Below the pieces are notes generated by a model that was not told the origin of the DNA, did no database searches, and saw only the letters and a program-made list of their open reading frames with translations. The position numbers and the translations under genes were made by a program. This document shows, one piece after another, positions 1 through 9,114 of a stretch of DNA of 64,000 bases (the stretch's first letter is position 1; every line of letters begins with the position of its first letter). The stretch lies in NCBI GenBank assembly GCA_018433585.1, contig JAHDQW010000008.1, positions 1-64,000 on the forward strand. Direction: 5' to 3'. The stretch comes from Candidatus Praeruminimicrobium purgamenti (GTDB lineage: Bacteria > Elusimicrobiota > Endomicrobiia > Endomicrobiales > Endomicrobiaceae).

Positions 1-1
1 A

Positions 2-1240
2 CATCAGGATTATCATATAATAGCTCCTCTCGTATTCAACATATATTGCCTGATAAAAACAGAGCATTTTAAAAATCGTAAGTGGTCGTTAATATACGGA
101 ATATCGGTAGGCGCAGGCTTAATGATAAAAGATACTTTTTCTTCTTTTTTCTTTCCTCCTTTTCTGATAGTTCTGATTCAAAGTTTCAGAAAAGAATTTA
201 AAACATCATCTATAATCAACGTGATGTTTTCAGCAATCTTTGCATGCGTGATATCCGGATGCCATTATTTCAGACTACCTATATTTGAAAAACTTTTTAA
301 CGAACCGATAACAGATCCCGGAGGGCCGGTTTTTTCTTTTGAAAGTTTAAGAATAATGACAATAGGTTTATGGGAAGAAATGTTATCTCCTCCGTTATTT
401 TTGCTGTTTTTAACAGGAGTAATATGGTTTATAATAAAATACAAAAGCGATTATAAATATCCGTTTATATTCTGCATTCTTGTTCCTTGGTCTCTTATAA
501 CATTTATGCCTCTGCATAAACTTATTGACTTCGCAGTAGTGTTTATTCCTGTCATGATATTAATTTCAGCATTATTTATATCACATATACAAAAAGAAAC
601 TTTTAAAAAAATAATATTCTTTGTAATTATCTTTACGGGAATTCTGCAATATATAGATTTTTCTTACGGTATTGACACAAAACTTTTTAATGCTGGATTC
701 CATTATAAAAGCCACCGCATAACTTATTACAATAAAAAAAATCCGTTTATAATCTATTACGACAATAAAACGGATAACCTGAAAATACAAATAATTGAAT
801 ATTTAAAAACAAATTATCCTAATGCAAAAATTTTAATCAAAGAATTAAGGCTTAATATTATTGACGATCTAGCTTTCTTTTCATGGTTGCATTTAAATGA
901 TTTGAATATGGTGTATGATGATATTTTTCATTTCCCTTCACTTAAAGGCATAGACATAATTATTGATTCCAAATTCGGAATAACTCCGGAAGAACTGATT
1001 GCTTCGCGCATAAACCAGTTTTGCAACACATTTCAAAATAAAGGGAATGACAGAGACAAAAAACTTTTTATGAAACAATTAAAATTTTTAAAAGAAAGGG
1101 AAAAAGAAATAAACGCTAATTTTCATAAAGTTAAATCTTTTGATTTTGAAGACAATAAAGAACTAATCATATTATTGGCGAGAAATATGGATACTGGCTA
1201 CAACTGTACAAAAACCGCGTATACCGATAAATCAAATTAA
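2..1240 (+). CDS. Membrane protein, possibly GT-C glycosyltransferase (5' partial)
   Basis: The reading frame is open from base 2 without a stop, so the methionine at 122 is probably internal and the gene begins left of the window. The visible part has several hydrophobic segments (about the first 180 residues after base 122), then a soluble, charged C-terminal domain of roughly 190 residues. The stretch around bases 100-150 (GAGLMIKDTF) resembles the loop seen in PMT/dolichyl-phosphate-mannose-type GT-C glycosyltransferases, which transfer sugars from lipid carriers at the outer face of the inner membrane. That family call is an inference from membrane layout and one short motif; no catalytic residues are visible because the N-terminal part is missing. 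It converges on the nitroreductase gene with 13 bases between the stops. Confidence 0.5.
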   Translation, partial: HQDYHIIAPLVFNIYCLIKTEHFKNRKWSLIYGISVGAGLMIKDTFSSFFFPPFLIVLIQSFRKEFKTSSIINVMFSAIFACVISGCHYFRLPIFEKLFNEPITDPGGPVFSFESLRIMTIGLWEEMLSPPLFLLFLTGVIWFIIKYKSDYKYPFIFCILVPWSLITFMPLHKLIDFAVVFIPVMILISALFISHIQKETFKKIIFFVIIFTGILQYIDFSYGIDTKLFNAGFHYKSHRITYYNKKNPFIIYYDNKTDNLKIQIIEYLKTNYPNAKILIKELRLNIIDDLAFFSWLHLNDLNMVYDDIFHFPSLKGIDIIIDSKFGITPEELIASRINQFCNTFQNKGNDRDKKLFMKQLKFLKEREKEINANFHKVKSFDFEDNKELIILLARNMDTGYNCTKTAYTDKSN

Positions 1241-1253
1241 ATCGTTTTTCCCG

Positions 1254-1823
1254 TTACCATTTGTTATTATGTATTTTGGCCGGATTATATTTTTGCTTAG
1301 GCAAATCATTTCCTGCAGGATATCCGACGGGAATAACGCATAAAGGAATGATATTCTTCGGAATCATTAAAAGTCTTTGTATTCCTTTTACCCTGTCTTC
1401 CTGAGGATAAATACCGCACCATACGGCGCCCAGTTTTAAAGATTCCGCCGCCAAAAGAATATTTTCCGTTACTGCAGAACAATCCTGAACCCAGTAAATT
1501 TCGCTGATATCGGCGTTGCCGCAGACAATGATTGCAACTGAAGCGTTTTTTGCAGGCGAAGCATAAGGCAGTATCTTTGCAATATTTTCAAGAGTCTTTT
1601 TATCGTTTACAACCACAAATTCCCAAGGCTGTTTATTCATTGCGCTTGGAGCGGCCATAGCGGCTTTAAGAATAATGTCTATTTTTTCCTGTTCAACTTT
1701 TTGGGCAGTATATTTTCTGACGCTTTTTCGGCTTAAAATATTATCAACAACTGCATTGCTTCCCGCATATGCAGCCGAATATACAAGCATAAAACAAAAG
1801 ACAAACGATATTATTTTTGACAT
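1254..1823 (-). CDS. Nitroreductase family protein with signal peptide
   Basis: 189 residues. The first ~20 residues form a Sec-type signal peptide ending at AYA-G, followed by a compact nitroreductase fold: SRKSVRKYT near the N terminus (phosphate contact of FMN in this family), AAPSAMNKQPWEFVVV, and the C-terminal GYPAG motif. Members use FMN and usually NAD(P)H to reduce nitro or quinone substrates in the cytoplasm, so export of such a protein is unusual; substrate and electron donor are unknown. The ribosome site GGGAGA lies 6 bases before the ATG. It follows carB on the same strand with a 41-base gap, so it may be the last gene of the carA-carB transcript. The fold assignment is secure, the location is predicted, the function open. 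Confidence 0.8.
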   Translation of the reverse strand: MSKIISFVFCFMLVYSAAYAGSNAVVDNILSRKSVRKYTAQKVEQEKIDIILKAAMAAPSAMNKQPWEFVVVNDKKTLENIAKILPYASPAKNASVAIIVCGNADISEIYWVQDCSAVTENILLAAESLKLGAVWCGIYPQEDRVKGIQRLLMIPKNIIPLCVIPVGYPAGNDLPKQKYNPAKIHNNKW

Positions 1824-1864
1824 ATTCTATCTCCCGGAGAAAAAATCAGCTCTTTATATAAACC

Positions 1865-4800
1865 TTATAAATTGATGCAGTGTGATTTTTGTAATTTTTC
1901 ATAATCGTCAAAAGCTTTCAAATAAGCCATAACTTTTTCTATGTTTGTTAAAATAGAACAGCCGCATTTGATAGCCGTTTTTCTTATTTCGGCATTGTCT
2001 TTTCTGTCGGTTAAATCAAAATTTTTATGTATATTGATAACAAAATCTACTTTACCGTCTTTTATAATATCAACGGCTCTTGGAGAATCGTTCCAATGAA
2101 CGCAGTTAACGTTATATCCTTTTTCTTTCAAGTATCTTGCCGTTCCTGTTGTAGCATAGATAGGAACGTTTAACTTGTAGAGACTGTCAACAACTTCCAT
2201 AAATTTTAATTTATCTCTTTCTCTTCCGGAACTTAGCAAAATACCTTTCTTCGGTTTCTTTATCTGCGTTGCTTCCATTGATAAAAGCATAGCCTGATTA
2301 AAATTGCTGCCGAGGCATCCGACTTCGCCGGTAGACCCCATCTCAACTCCTGTTACCGGATCTGCGCCGTCAAGCCTTTGATAACTGAACATTGAAGCTT
2401 TTATGCCGACAAAAGGAATCTCGCTTTCATCTATGACAATTTTTTTAATTTTTTCTTTATTCATAACTTTGCAGGATATTTCGGCAAGGTTCTTTCCGGA
2501 TACTTTTGAAATAAAAGGAAAGGATCTTGAAGCTCTTGAGTTACATTCTATTACTTTTACGTCATTATCTTTTGCAATAAACTGAATATTAAAAGGACCG
2601 TTAAGATTAAGACCTTTTGCTATTTTTCTTACAATATCTTTTATAGAATTTACCGTTTTAACATAAAGCTTTTCAGGCGGAAATACCAAAGTCGCATCTC
2701 CGCTGTGAACGCCGGCATTTTCGACATGTTCGCTTACAAGAGATATTATAACTTCTCCGTCCTTTGCAACGCCGTCGCATTCGACTTCTTTTGCGTCAAG
2801 TATAAACTTTGATATAACCACAGGATAGTCATCGGAAATATCTTTAGTAAGCGATAAAAAATAATCAAGACTGCTGTCATCGCTTGCAACGTTCATAAGA
2901 GTCCCTGATAAAACAAAGCTTGGTCTTATCAAAACAGGAAAACCTACTCTCTTAATAAATTCATCTATCTCTTTCCTTGAAGTAGCCGATATCCATTCAG
3001 GCTGGTCTATTTCAAGTTTATCAAGAAGCGTTGAGAATTTATTTCTGTCTTCGGCCATATCAACCGTTTTTGCGCTGTGTCCCAAAATTTTAACTTTAGC
3101 TTCATTTAAAGGCTGTATTAAATTATTAGGGTTTTGTCCGCCCATTGAAGCTATCACGCCTTTAGGTTTTTCAATATCAACTATATCAAGAACTCTTTCA
3201 AAAGATAATTCTTCAAAATACAGCCTGTTAGATGTCGAGAAATCAGTTGATACGGTTTCAGGATTACAGTTTATAATAACACTGTCAGATCTTTTGCCTT
3301 TAAAATATTTGCTGGTCATAACCGAACACCAGTCAAATTCAAGACTGCTGCCTATACGGTAGCTTCCGCTTCCGAGAGTTATAATGCTTGAATTTTTCTT
3401 TGTAAGAGCAATATCATTATGCTGACCGTCATAAGACAGATAAAGATAATTTGAACCGGTAGGGTATTCCGCCGAAGTAGTGTCTATTTGTTTTACAACA
3501 GGAACAACATTCAATTTTTTTCTTAATTTTCTTACCTGTAAAGATAATGTTTTAATTTGTTTCTGCGTATATTTAACGTTCGGATCTTTTACGCTTAAGA
3601 AAAATTTTACCAGCTGGTAGTCTGAGAATCCCAAAGATTTTAATTTTCTCAAATACCCTTTATCAAGAGTCTTAAACGCTTCGTATATATCTTTCTTTTT
3701 TGTTTTTGCAAGTATTTCGGTAACTTCATTTTCAGTATTTGCGAGAGTCTGAACATGAGTTAGAAACCATTTTGAAATGCTTGATAATTCGGCAATTCTT
3801 TCAAGAGTGTACCCTCTCTTAAAAGCTTCGTATATTGCAAACAGACGCAAATTTGTAGGATTTTCAATTTCATATTCCAAAGCTTCTTTTGAAGCGTCTT
3901 TGAAAACGCCGGCAGTAATTCCTTCCTCGTTTTCATTAACCATTCTTATGGCTTTCTGCGTTATTTCGCAGAAGTTTCTTCCGATTGCCATAACCTCGCC
4001 GACAGATTTCATCTGGGTTCCGAGAAGTTTCGAAACTCCCGTAAATTTTGTCAGATCCCATCTAGGAACCTTTAACGTTACATAATCCAAAGACGGTTCA
4101 AAAAATGCCGAAGTAGTCGTTGTTACGGGATTTTTAAGTTCAAGCAAATCAAAACCAGACACGACTTTAGCCGCTATATAAGCTATAGGATATCCGGTGG
4201 CTTTTGAAGCAAGCGCAGACGATCTTGAAAGTCTGGCATTTATCTCAATGACATAAAATTCATATTTAAAAGGACTCAGCGCAAACTGCACATTACATTC
4301 TCCGACAACTCCTATGCTGTGAACTATTTTTATCGCCGTATCTCTGAGCATATTATTTTCAATATTGTCAATTGTCTGACATGGGGCTATAACAATTGAA
4401 TCACCCGTATGTATTCCCATAGGATCAAAATTTTCCATATTACAGATAGTTATACAATTGCCCTGCCTGTCTCTCATTACTTCGTATTCTATTTCTTTCC
4501 AGCCGTGCAGTGATTTTTCTATCAATATCTGCGGAACAGACATAAGCGCAGCGGAAGCAAGATTTTTTAAAGTTTCGGCATTCTTAGCCAAGCCGCTTCC
4601 CAAACCGCCTAATGCAAAAGCGGATCTTGTTATGACCGGATATCCGATTTCTTCGGCGACTTTTAAAGCGTCTTCTACAGTGGAAACCGCTTTACTTTGA
4701 GGTATAGGCACTTCTATTTCCTGCATTCTCTTTGCAAATAAGTCTCTGTTTTCAGAAACTTCCAAAGCTTCTACCTGTGTCCCTAAAACTTCGACTCCGT

Positions 4801-5152
4801 ATTTTTTTAAGACGCCTGACTTTTCAAGTTCTATAACGCAGTTTAAAGCGGTCTGTCCTCCGAAACTTGAAATTATTCCGACTGGACGTTCCTGTTCTAT
4901 AATTTTTTCAACCCAAAAAGGCGTTACGGGATACAAAAAAACTTTCTTATCAATTTCGCTGTTTGTTTGAACAGACGCAATATTAGGGTTAACGACAAGG
5001 ACTTCAAGCCCTTCTTCCTGCAATGCTTTGACTGCCTGGGAACCCGAATAATCAAATTCACCGGCCTGTCCTATAGCCAAAGCTCCTGACCCCAATAATA
5101 TTACTTTTTGTTTTTTATTCCCTTTAGGATTTAAAAATTTTAGTATCGGCAT
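1865..5152 (-). CDS. carB: Carbamoyl-phosphate synthase large subunit
   Basis: 1095 residues, the normal length. The enzyme makes carbamoyl phosphate from bicarbonate, 2 ATP and ammonia supplied by CarA, feeding pyrimidine and arginine synthesis. Two ATP-grasp halves are visible: the first opens with LLGSGALAIGQAGEFDYSGSQ and has IEINARLSRSSALASKATGYP; the second opens near residue 615 (LGSGSYRIGSSLEFDWC) and has VIECNSRASRSFPFISK. The C-terminal MGS-like allosteric domain (ILLSSGRERDK onward, about 130 residues) is present, so it should be able to respond to effectors. A GAGGGA ribosome site sits 5 bases before the ATG. It is separated from carA by 182 bases holding a strong hairpin, so the subunits may not be made in strictly equal amounts. 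No pyrB or argF is present in the window. Confidence 0.98.
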   Translation of the reverse strand: MPILKFLNPKGNKKQKVILLGSGALAIGQAGEFDYSGSQAVKALQEEGLEVLVVNPNIASVQTNSEIDKKVFLYPVTPFWVEKIIEQERPVGIISSFGGQTALNCVIELEKSGVLKKYGVEVLGTQVEALEVSENRDLFAKRMQEIEVPIPQSKAVSTVEDALKVAEEIGYPVITRSAFALGGLGSGLAKNAETLKNLASAALMSVPQILIEKSLHGWKEIEYEVMRDRQGNCITICNMENFDPMGIHTGDSIVIAPCQTIDNIENNMLRDTAIKIVHSIGVVGECNVQFALSPFKYEFYVIEINARLSRSSALASKATGYPIAYIAAKVVSGFDLLELKNPVTTTTSAFFEPSLDYVTLKVPRWDLTKFTGVSKLLGTQMKSVGEVMAIGRNFCEITQKAIRMVNENEEGITAGVFKDASKEALEYEIENPTNLRLFAIYEAFKRGYTLERIAELSSISKWFLTHVQTLANTENEVTEILAKTKKKDIYEAFKTLDKGYLRKLKSLGFSDYQLVKFFLSVKDPNVKYTQKQIKTLSLQVRKLRKKLNVVPVVKQIDTTSAEYPTGSNYLYLSYDGQHNDIALTKKNSSIITLGSGSYRIGSSLEFDWCSVMTSKYFKGKRSDSVIINCNPETVSTDFSTSNRLYFEELSFERVLDIVDIEKPKGVIASMGGQNPNNLIQPLNEAKVKILGHSAKTVDMAEDRNKFSTLLDKLEIDQPEWISATSRKEIDEFIKRVGFPVLIRPSFVLSGTLMNVASDDSSLDYFLSLTKDISDDYPVVISKFILDAKEVECDGVAKDGEVIISLVSEHVENAGVHSGDATLVFPPEKLYVKTVNSIKDIVRKIAKGLNLNGPFNIQFIAKDNDVKVIECNSRASRSFPFISKVSGKNLAEISCKVMNKEKIKKIVIDESEIPFVGIKASMFSYQRLDGADPVTGVEMGSTGEVGCLGSNFNQAMLLSMEATQIKKPKKGILLSSGRERDKLKFMEVVDSLYKLNVPIYATTGTARYLKEKGYNVNCVHWNDSPRAVDIIKDGKVDFVINIHKNFDLTDRKDNAEIRKTAIKCGCSILTNIEKVMAYLKAFDDYEKLQKSHCINL

Positions 5153-5213
5153 TTTTCCCTCTTTCTCAAAATTATATCGATCTTATGTTTTTTAAGACTA
5201 AACCTTTTAAAAT

Positions 5214-5251
5214 CCCGTCGATTGTGCACTTTTAAATACACAATTGACGGG
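5214..5251 (-). terminator. Strong hairpin between carA and carB (terminator or attenuator)
   Basis: Two 13-base arms (5214-5226 and 5239-5251) pair with a single G/T mismatch around a 12-base loop. On the minus strand the hairpin is followed by ATTTTAAAAG, a short and imperfect T-run, so it could be a leaky terminator after carA, a regulatory attenuator, or a processing site. A TATAAT lies about 60 bases further on, nearer to carB (5176-5181), with no convincing -35. The hairpin is clearly real sequence structure; its role is inferred. Confidence 0.55.
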
Positions 5252-5334
5252 AATTTATTTATCATTTAAATATTCAATTTCATTAATACCTTTTGCAGCT
5301 TTTACAAATATAAACAAACGCAATGATATCGCAA

Positions 5335-6474
5335 CTAAAGAGTTTTGATAAACTGGTCTAAAATCCATCCTGTATCATTAGGGCCGCTTGAAGCTTCAGG
5401 ATGAAACTGAACAGACATAAACGGCTTCGTTTTGTGCTTAATGCCTTCAACGCCCTTGTCGTTGGCATTTTCAAACCATAAATCCCAATCCGGCATAATA
5501 GTCTCAGAGTCAACCGTATAGCTGTGATTTTGGCTTGTCATAAACGCTTTGTGCCCCGGAATTGCAAACACCGGCTGGTTATGGCTTCTGTGTCCGTAAG
5601 GCATTTTCTTAATTTTAGCTCCGGAAGCAAGGGAAATAATTTGATGTCCCAAACATATACCCAAGACAGGTTTATTATCTTTCAGCAAATCCGAAACTCT
5701 CTCTACCAAATCACCTGTATTTCTAGGGTCTCCGGGACCGTTGCTGATAAGCCATCCGTCAGCCTTAACTTTTGAAAAGTCGCTGTCCCAAGGAACAAGC
5801 TCTATGCTGCATCCTTTGGCTACTAACATTCTCAAAATATTCCATTTAACGCCGCAGTCCACAACGGCGACTTTCTTTTTTCCTGTTCCGTAAATACAAT
5901 TTGTTTTTGTAGACACCGTAGGCATTAAATTAAACTTTGAAGGGTCTACATATTCTTCTTTCTTAAAATTTTCAACAAACGGAAATTTTTTAATTGTATT
6001 TTCTTTCTTACATCCTTCAGGGATTATCCAGCCGAAAAGATTCCTGCTGTTTCTGATAGTTTGAACCAAATATCTGGTATCAACGCCTATTATCCCCGGA
6101 ACCTGCTGGCTTATCATCCACTCTTCAAGAGATACTCCGTTGTTGTGATGATAACATTCATCAAAAATTTCCGAAGCGATAATTCCCTGTGTCTTTATGG
6201 ATGAACTTTCATGTCCGTAAGACATAAAAAAATCCCCACCGTTTAAGGTAGGGACGCCATAATTACCTATAAGACAAAAACTGAATACCAGAATTTGTCC
6301 GACATATGACGGATCGGACATAGATTCACTGTAACCCAGCATGCCCGTATTAAAAACCATCTCGCCGCTGACTGCAACATCCGAACCTATTAATTTCCCT
6401 TCAAACTTCATCCCGTTGGAAAGTTCCAATGTGGCTTTTTTTCTTGTTTGTTTTTTAGTCATTGTTTTATCCAT
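5335..6474 (-). CDS. carA: Carbamoyl-phosphate synthase small (glutaminase) subunit
   Basis: 379 residues. It hydrolyses glutamine and channels ammonia to CarB. The N-terminal half is the CarA-specific domain (LELSNGMKFEGKLIG, then FNTGMLGYSE). The C-terminal class I amidotransferase has the nucleophile elbow VLGICLGHQI and the catalytic His-Glu in VQFHPEAS, so the triad is complete; the GYGHRSHNQPV-type loop is also present as PYGHRSHNQPV. The start ATG at 6474 shares one base with the stop of the ANTAR gene (TAATG), which points to translational coupling; a second in-frame ATG four codons later could also serve. It is the only clear glutamine-consuming enzyme downstream of the ANTAR regulator in this operon, which fits nitrogen-linked control. 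Confidence 0.97.
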   Translation of the reverse strand: MDKTMTKKQTRKKATLELSNGMKFEGKLIGSDVAVSGEMVFNTGMLGYSESMSDPSYVGQILVFSFCLIGNYGVPTLNGGDFFMSYGHESSSIKTQGIIASEIFDECYHHNNGVSLEEWMISQQVPGIIGVDTRYLVQTIRNSRNLFGWIIPEGCKKENTIKKFPFVENFKKEEYVDPSKFNLMPTVSTKTNCIYGTGKKKVAVVDCGVKWNILRMLVAKGCSIELVPWDSDFSKVKADGWLISNGPGDPRNTGDLVERVSDLLKDNKPVLGICLGHQIISLASGAKIKKMPYGHRSHNQPVFAIPGHKAFMTSQNHSYTVDSETIMPDWDLWFENANDKGVEGIKHKTKPFMSVQFHPEASSGPNDTGWILDQFIKTL

Positions 6475-7067
6475 TATTTCTCGTCTATAAAATCAAACAT
6501 CTTTATTATGGTTTTTGCTATATCGTTTATTGTTCTGCCCGAATCCATAGCTTTTTTTTGCAGATTTCTGTATGCCTGAGCCTCATCAAGCTTAAATTTT
6601 TTCATCAGGATTCCTCTGGCTCTGTCAACATTTTTTCTTTCTTCAATCTGCTGCTCAAGGCTCAGAACTTTCTTTTCCATATCGTAAAATCTATGAGAAA
6701 GTCTGACGGCAAGCTCTGTCGTATGCAGCAAAACCTGATTATTTATCGGTTTCGTAATGCAAAATATATCTATAGAGGTCTTTTTTAATTCATTAATAAA
6801 ATCGCTTTGCGCAATATTAGTCAATATAATAGTAGGACAAATTCTAAGCTCTTCTATTTTACTTGCAAGAGTAAAACCGTTCATATCAAGCAGGGAATAA
6901 TCCGCAATAACGGCGGCAGGCATCATAACAGACACTTTTCTCAAAGCGTCATTGCCTGAATTTGACACATATACGACGGAAAAAATATTTACGGACGACG
7001 ATAAAATAGATTTTATTTCATTTGCCAACGCATCTGAACAAACCAATAATATTTTATAATTGTCCAT
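6474..7067 (-). CDS. ANTAR-domain response regulator (RNA-binding antiterminator)
   Basis: 197 residues. The N-terminal ~120 residues look like a receiver domain: a likely phospho-acceptor Asp in AVIADYSLLDMNG, Thr in TIILTNI and Lys in CITKPI. The usual acidic pair near the N terminus is reduced (LLVCSDALA). A short helical linker (MEKKVLSLEQQIEER) leads to an ANTAR domain of about 55 residues, RARGILMKKFKLDEAQAYRNL then AMDSGRTINDIAKTI, the family hallmark. ANTAR proteins bind paired small RNA hairpins with six-base loops (A at 1, G at 4) and stop terminators from forming. Two leaders of this kind occur in the window, at 9656-9700 and 19939-19990, both before glutamate synthase genes, so they are likely its targets. 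No partner sensor kinase is seen here. Confidence 0.93.
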   Translation of the reverse strand: MDNYKILLVCSDALANEIKSILSSSVNIFSVVYVSNSGNDALRKVSVMMPAAVIADYSLLDMNGFTLASKIEELRICPTIILTNIAQSDFINELKKTSIDIFCITKPINNQVLLHTTELAVRLSHRFYDMEKKVLSLEQQIEERKNVDRARGILMKKFKLDEAQAYRNLQKKAMDSGRTINDIAKTIIKMFDFIDEK

Positions 7068-7086
7068 AACCTGTCCCTAACGTTAT

Positions 7087-7114
7087 ATTATATAAAAAAA
7101 ATGGAAAATTTCAA
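7087..7114 (-). promoter_or_regulatory. Candidate promoter of the ANTAR gene, overlapped by a weak hairpin
   Basis: On the minus strand TTGAAA (7109-7114) and TATAAT (7087-7092) are 16 bases apart, just upstream of the ANTAR start. The same 57-base gap holds an all-AT-rich hairpin (8-base arms AAAATTTC/GAAATTTT around CATTTT) followed by a run of T, which could be a weak terminator after the GXGXG gene. Thus the ANTAR-carA part may be transcribed both by read-through and from its own start. Inference from sequence only. Confidence 0.4.
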
Positions 7115-7124
7115 AATGGAAATT

Positions 7125-7865
7125 TTAATACTTTGTATACATGTTGTTATACGGATTTTTATTTACCGTCATATACTTTGAAAATTTATTTATGTCTATA
7201 TTGCCTGTATATTTAAAATATTGCTTGTATTGCTTAACATATTTTGCAAGTACTTCCAAATCTTCCTGTTCCATAGCAACTTTTGTTATTTCTTTTCCGA
7301 GCTTATGCTGAGGAACTACTCCGTTAATATACATTCTTCCGCCGTGCATTCCTGTTCCGCAGTATTTTCCGGTTAATTCTTCATCTTTTGCAAGACCAAG
7401 CCCCATAACTATTATTATTCCTCCGGCCATATATTCGCCCAAGAAATCTCCGGCTCCGCCGCCGATAACTATGGCAGGTTTCATATCCAAATACTCTTTC
7501 ATATGTATTCCGACTCTGTATCCGACGCTGTCTTTTATAAAAATTTCTCCGCCTCTCATTGCATATCCTGCAGTATCTCCGCAGCTTCCGTGGACGATTA
7601 TTCTTCCTTTGTTCATCGTATTGCCAATCGCATCCTGAGCGTTTGAGAGAACTTCTATTTCAGGCCCGTCCATATAAGCGGCCAAATCATTTCCCGGAAC
7701 TCCGTCAATAATGATTTTCACTTTCCCGCTGACGCCGCAGCCTATATATCTCTGCCCGAAAACATTTTTCAGCGTTATGGTATCGTACGCAGACGCTTTT
7801 TCTTTTATTTCTCTGTTTAATTCCCTAGCTTCTCTTAAATTTACTTCTATATTTACGTTAGCCAT
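7125..7865 (-). CDS. Glutamate synthase GXGXG-domain subunit (split GltB C-terminal part)
   Basis: 246 residues made almost wholly of the right-handed beta-helix (GXGXG) that ends bacterial GltB and also occurs in FwdC/FmdC. Typical repeats are visible: GQRYIGCGVSGKVKIIIDG, GNTMNKGRIIVHGSCGDTAGYAMRGGEIFIKD, GYRVGIHMKE, and VIGGGAGDFLGEYMAGGIIIVMG. In archaeal-type glutamate synthases this domain is a separate polypeptide that holds the glutaminase and FMN parts together. Its start overlaps the end of the FAD oxidoreductase gene by 8 bases, so the pair is translationally linked. The glutaminase and FMN subunits it should assemble with are at 17315-19908, on the far side of the autotransporter gene. 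Confidence 0.92.
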   Translation of the reverse strand: MANVNIEVNLREARELNREIKEKASAYDTITLKNVFGQRYIGCGVSGKVKIIIDGVPGNDLAAYMDGPEIEVLSNAQDAIGNTMNKGRIIVHGSCGDTAGYAMRGGEIFIKDSVGYRVGIHMKEYLDMKPAIVIGGGAGDFLGEYMAGGIIIVMGLGLAKDEELTGKYCGTGMHGGRMYINGVVPQHKLGKEITKVAMEQEDLEVLAKYVKQYKQYFKYTGNIDINKFSKYMTVNKNPYNNMYTKY

Positions 7866-9114
7866 TTTTACCTCTGAACATTTTATTATATCTTATATCC
7901 TGCGAAAATACGTTTAAACCTATGTCTCTTTTTGTAATATCGTAATTCAAATCTTTCAGGGATATTCTATCATTTATTATAGATGTATAGATACCGGCTC
8001 TGTAAGGAAGGTTTAACAAAGCAAAACCGACAAGTTTATCGTCTTTTATTATAAGTTTTTTAAACGTTATTTTTGTTTCGTCATATTCTACATATTCGGC
8101 ATATCCCTGTTCTTTAGGATCGATTATACCGGCTGAAATTAACTGAATGCCGAAAAAGCCTATGGCGTTCATTGCAAAAGAACCGTTAAAAGGCGTTTTT
8201 TCACCTGCCATATTTAAACCCGCCGTTTCGCCCTGAATAAAAGCATTAGGCCACAAAGCAAGAATTTTATTTTGCTGCGACAAAACATCAAGAGACTCAA
8301 CGCAGTCTCCGGCAGCATAAACATCTTTGGCGGAAGTCATCATATATTTATCGGTTACTATACCTCTGTTTATTTTAATTTTAGCATTTTGCGCTACGGC
8401 AACGTTAGGTCTTACGCCGACCGCCATTATAAGAACATCACAGACAAGTTTTGTCCCGTCTGACAACAGAACGCTGTCTGAAGAAACTTCCGAAACCGTA
8501 ACCGATAATTTAAAATTAATATCGTGTTCCTCTATATGTTTCTGCATTATGGAAGCCGTTTTTTTATCAAGAACGGAAGCCATGAGCCTGTCGGCAAGAT
8601 CTATTACGGAAATCTGTCCGACTTTACCGGCAAGAGCTTCGGCGGCTTTTAATCCGATCAATCCTGCCCCGACTATAACAACTTTTGATTTCTTCGTTAT
8701 AACTTTCTCTATTTTCTGAGCATCTTCGAGCTTTAAAAAAGTGAAAACATTTTTATGTTTTTCTATTCCTTTTACCGGCGGAACAAAAGGTATGCTCCCC
8801 GTGGCAATTAAAAGTTTATCATATTTATAAGTTTTTTTATTTGAACATTTCACTTCTTTCTTTTTTGTATCTATCTGCTGAGCCTGACAGTTCAAAACTA
8901 CGTTAATTTTTTTATTTTTATAAAATTCCGCCGGCTTATACTTCATTAATTCAATATCATATTTGCCCGCAAGGTAATATGAAATCAACGGTCTGCCGTA
9001 AGCTTCGAAAGATTCCTCTGAAAGAATAGTAATCTTTCCAGTCTTATCTATACTTCTGATCTTATCTGCGCAATTTATTCCTGCCGCGCTGTTACCGATT
9101 ATTAAATATTCCAT
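7858..9114 (-). CDS. FAD/NAD(P)-dependent oxidoreductase, likely glutamate synthase electron-input subunit
   Basis: 418 residues of the pyridine-nucleotide-disulfide oxidoreductase type, similar in layout to rubredoxin reductase and the NirB N-terminal part. The FAD fold opens with IIGNSAAGINCADKI; the NAD(P) fold is VVIVGAGLIGLKAAEAL near residue 150; the second FAD contact is DVYAAGDCVE near residue 270. There is no redox-active CxxC, so it is not a disulfide reductase. Its position directly after a polyferredoxin (stop and start adjacent, no gap) and before the GXGXG subunit matches split glutamate synthase operons of clostridia and thermophiles, where it passes electrons from NAD(P)H to the Fe-S chain. 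The exact donor cannot be read from the sequence. Confidence 0.85.
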   Translation of the reverse strand: MEYLIIGNSAAGINCADKIRSIDKTGKITILSEESFEAYGRPLISYYLAGKYDIELMKYKPAEFYKNKKINVVLNCQAQQIDTKKKEVKCSNKKTYKYDKLLIATGSIPFVPPVKGIEKHKNVFTFLKLEDAQKIEKVITKKSKVVIVGAGLIGLKAAEALAGKVGQISVIDLADRLMASVLDKKTASIMQKHIEEHDINFKLSVTVSEVSSDSVLLSDGTKLVCDVLIMAVGVRPNVAVAQNAKIKINRGIVTDKYMMTSAKDVYAAGDCVESLDVLSQQNKILALWPNAFIQGETAGLNMAGEKTPFNGSFAMNAIGFFGIQLISAGIIDPKEQGYAEYVEYDETKITFKKLIIKDDKLVGFALLNLPYRAGIYTSIINDRISLKDLNYDITKRDIGLNVFSQDIRYNKMFRGKNG

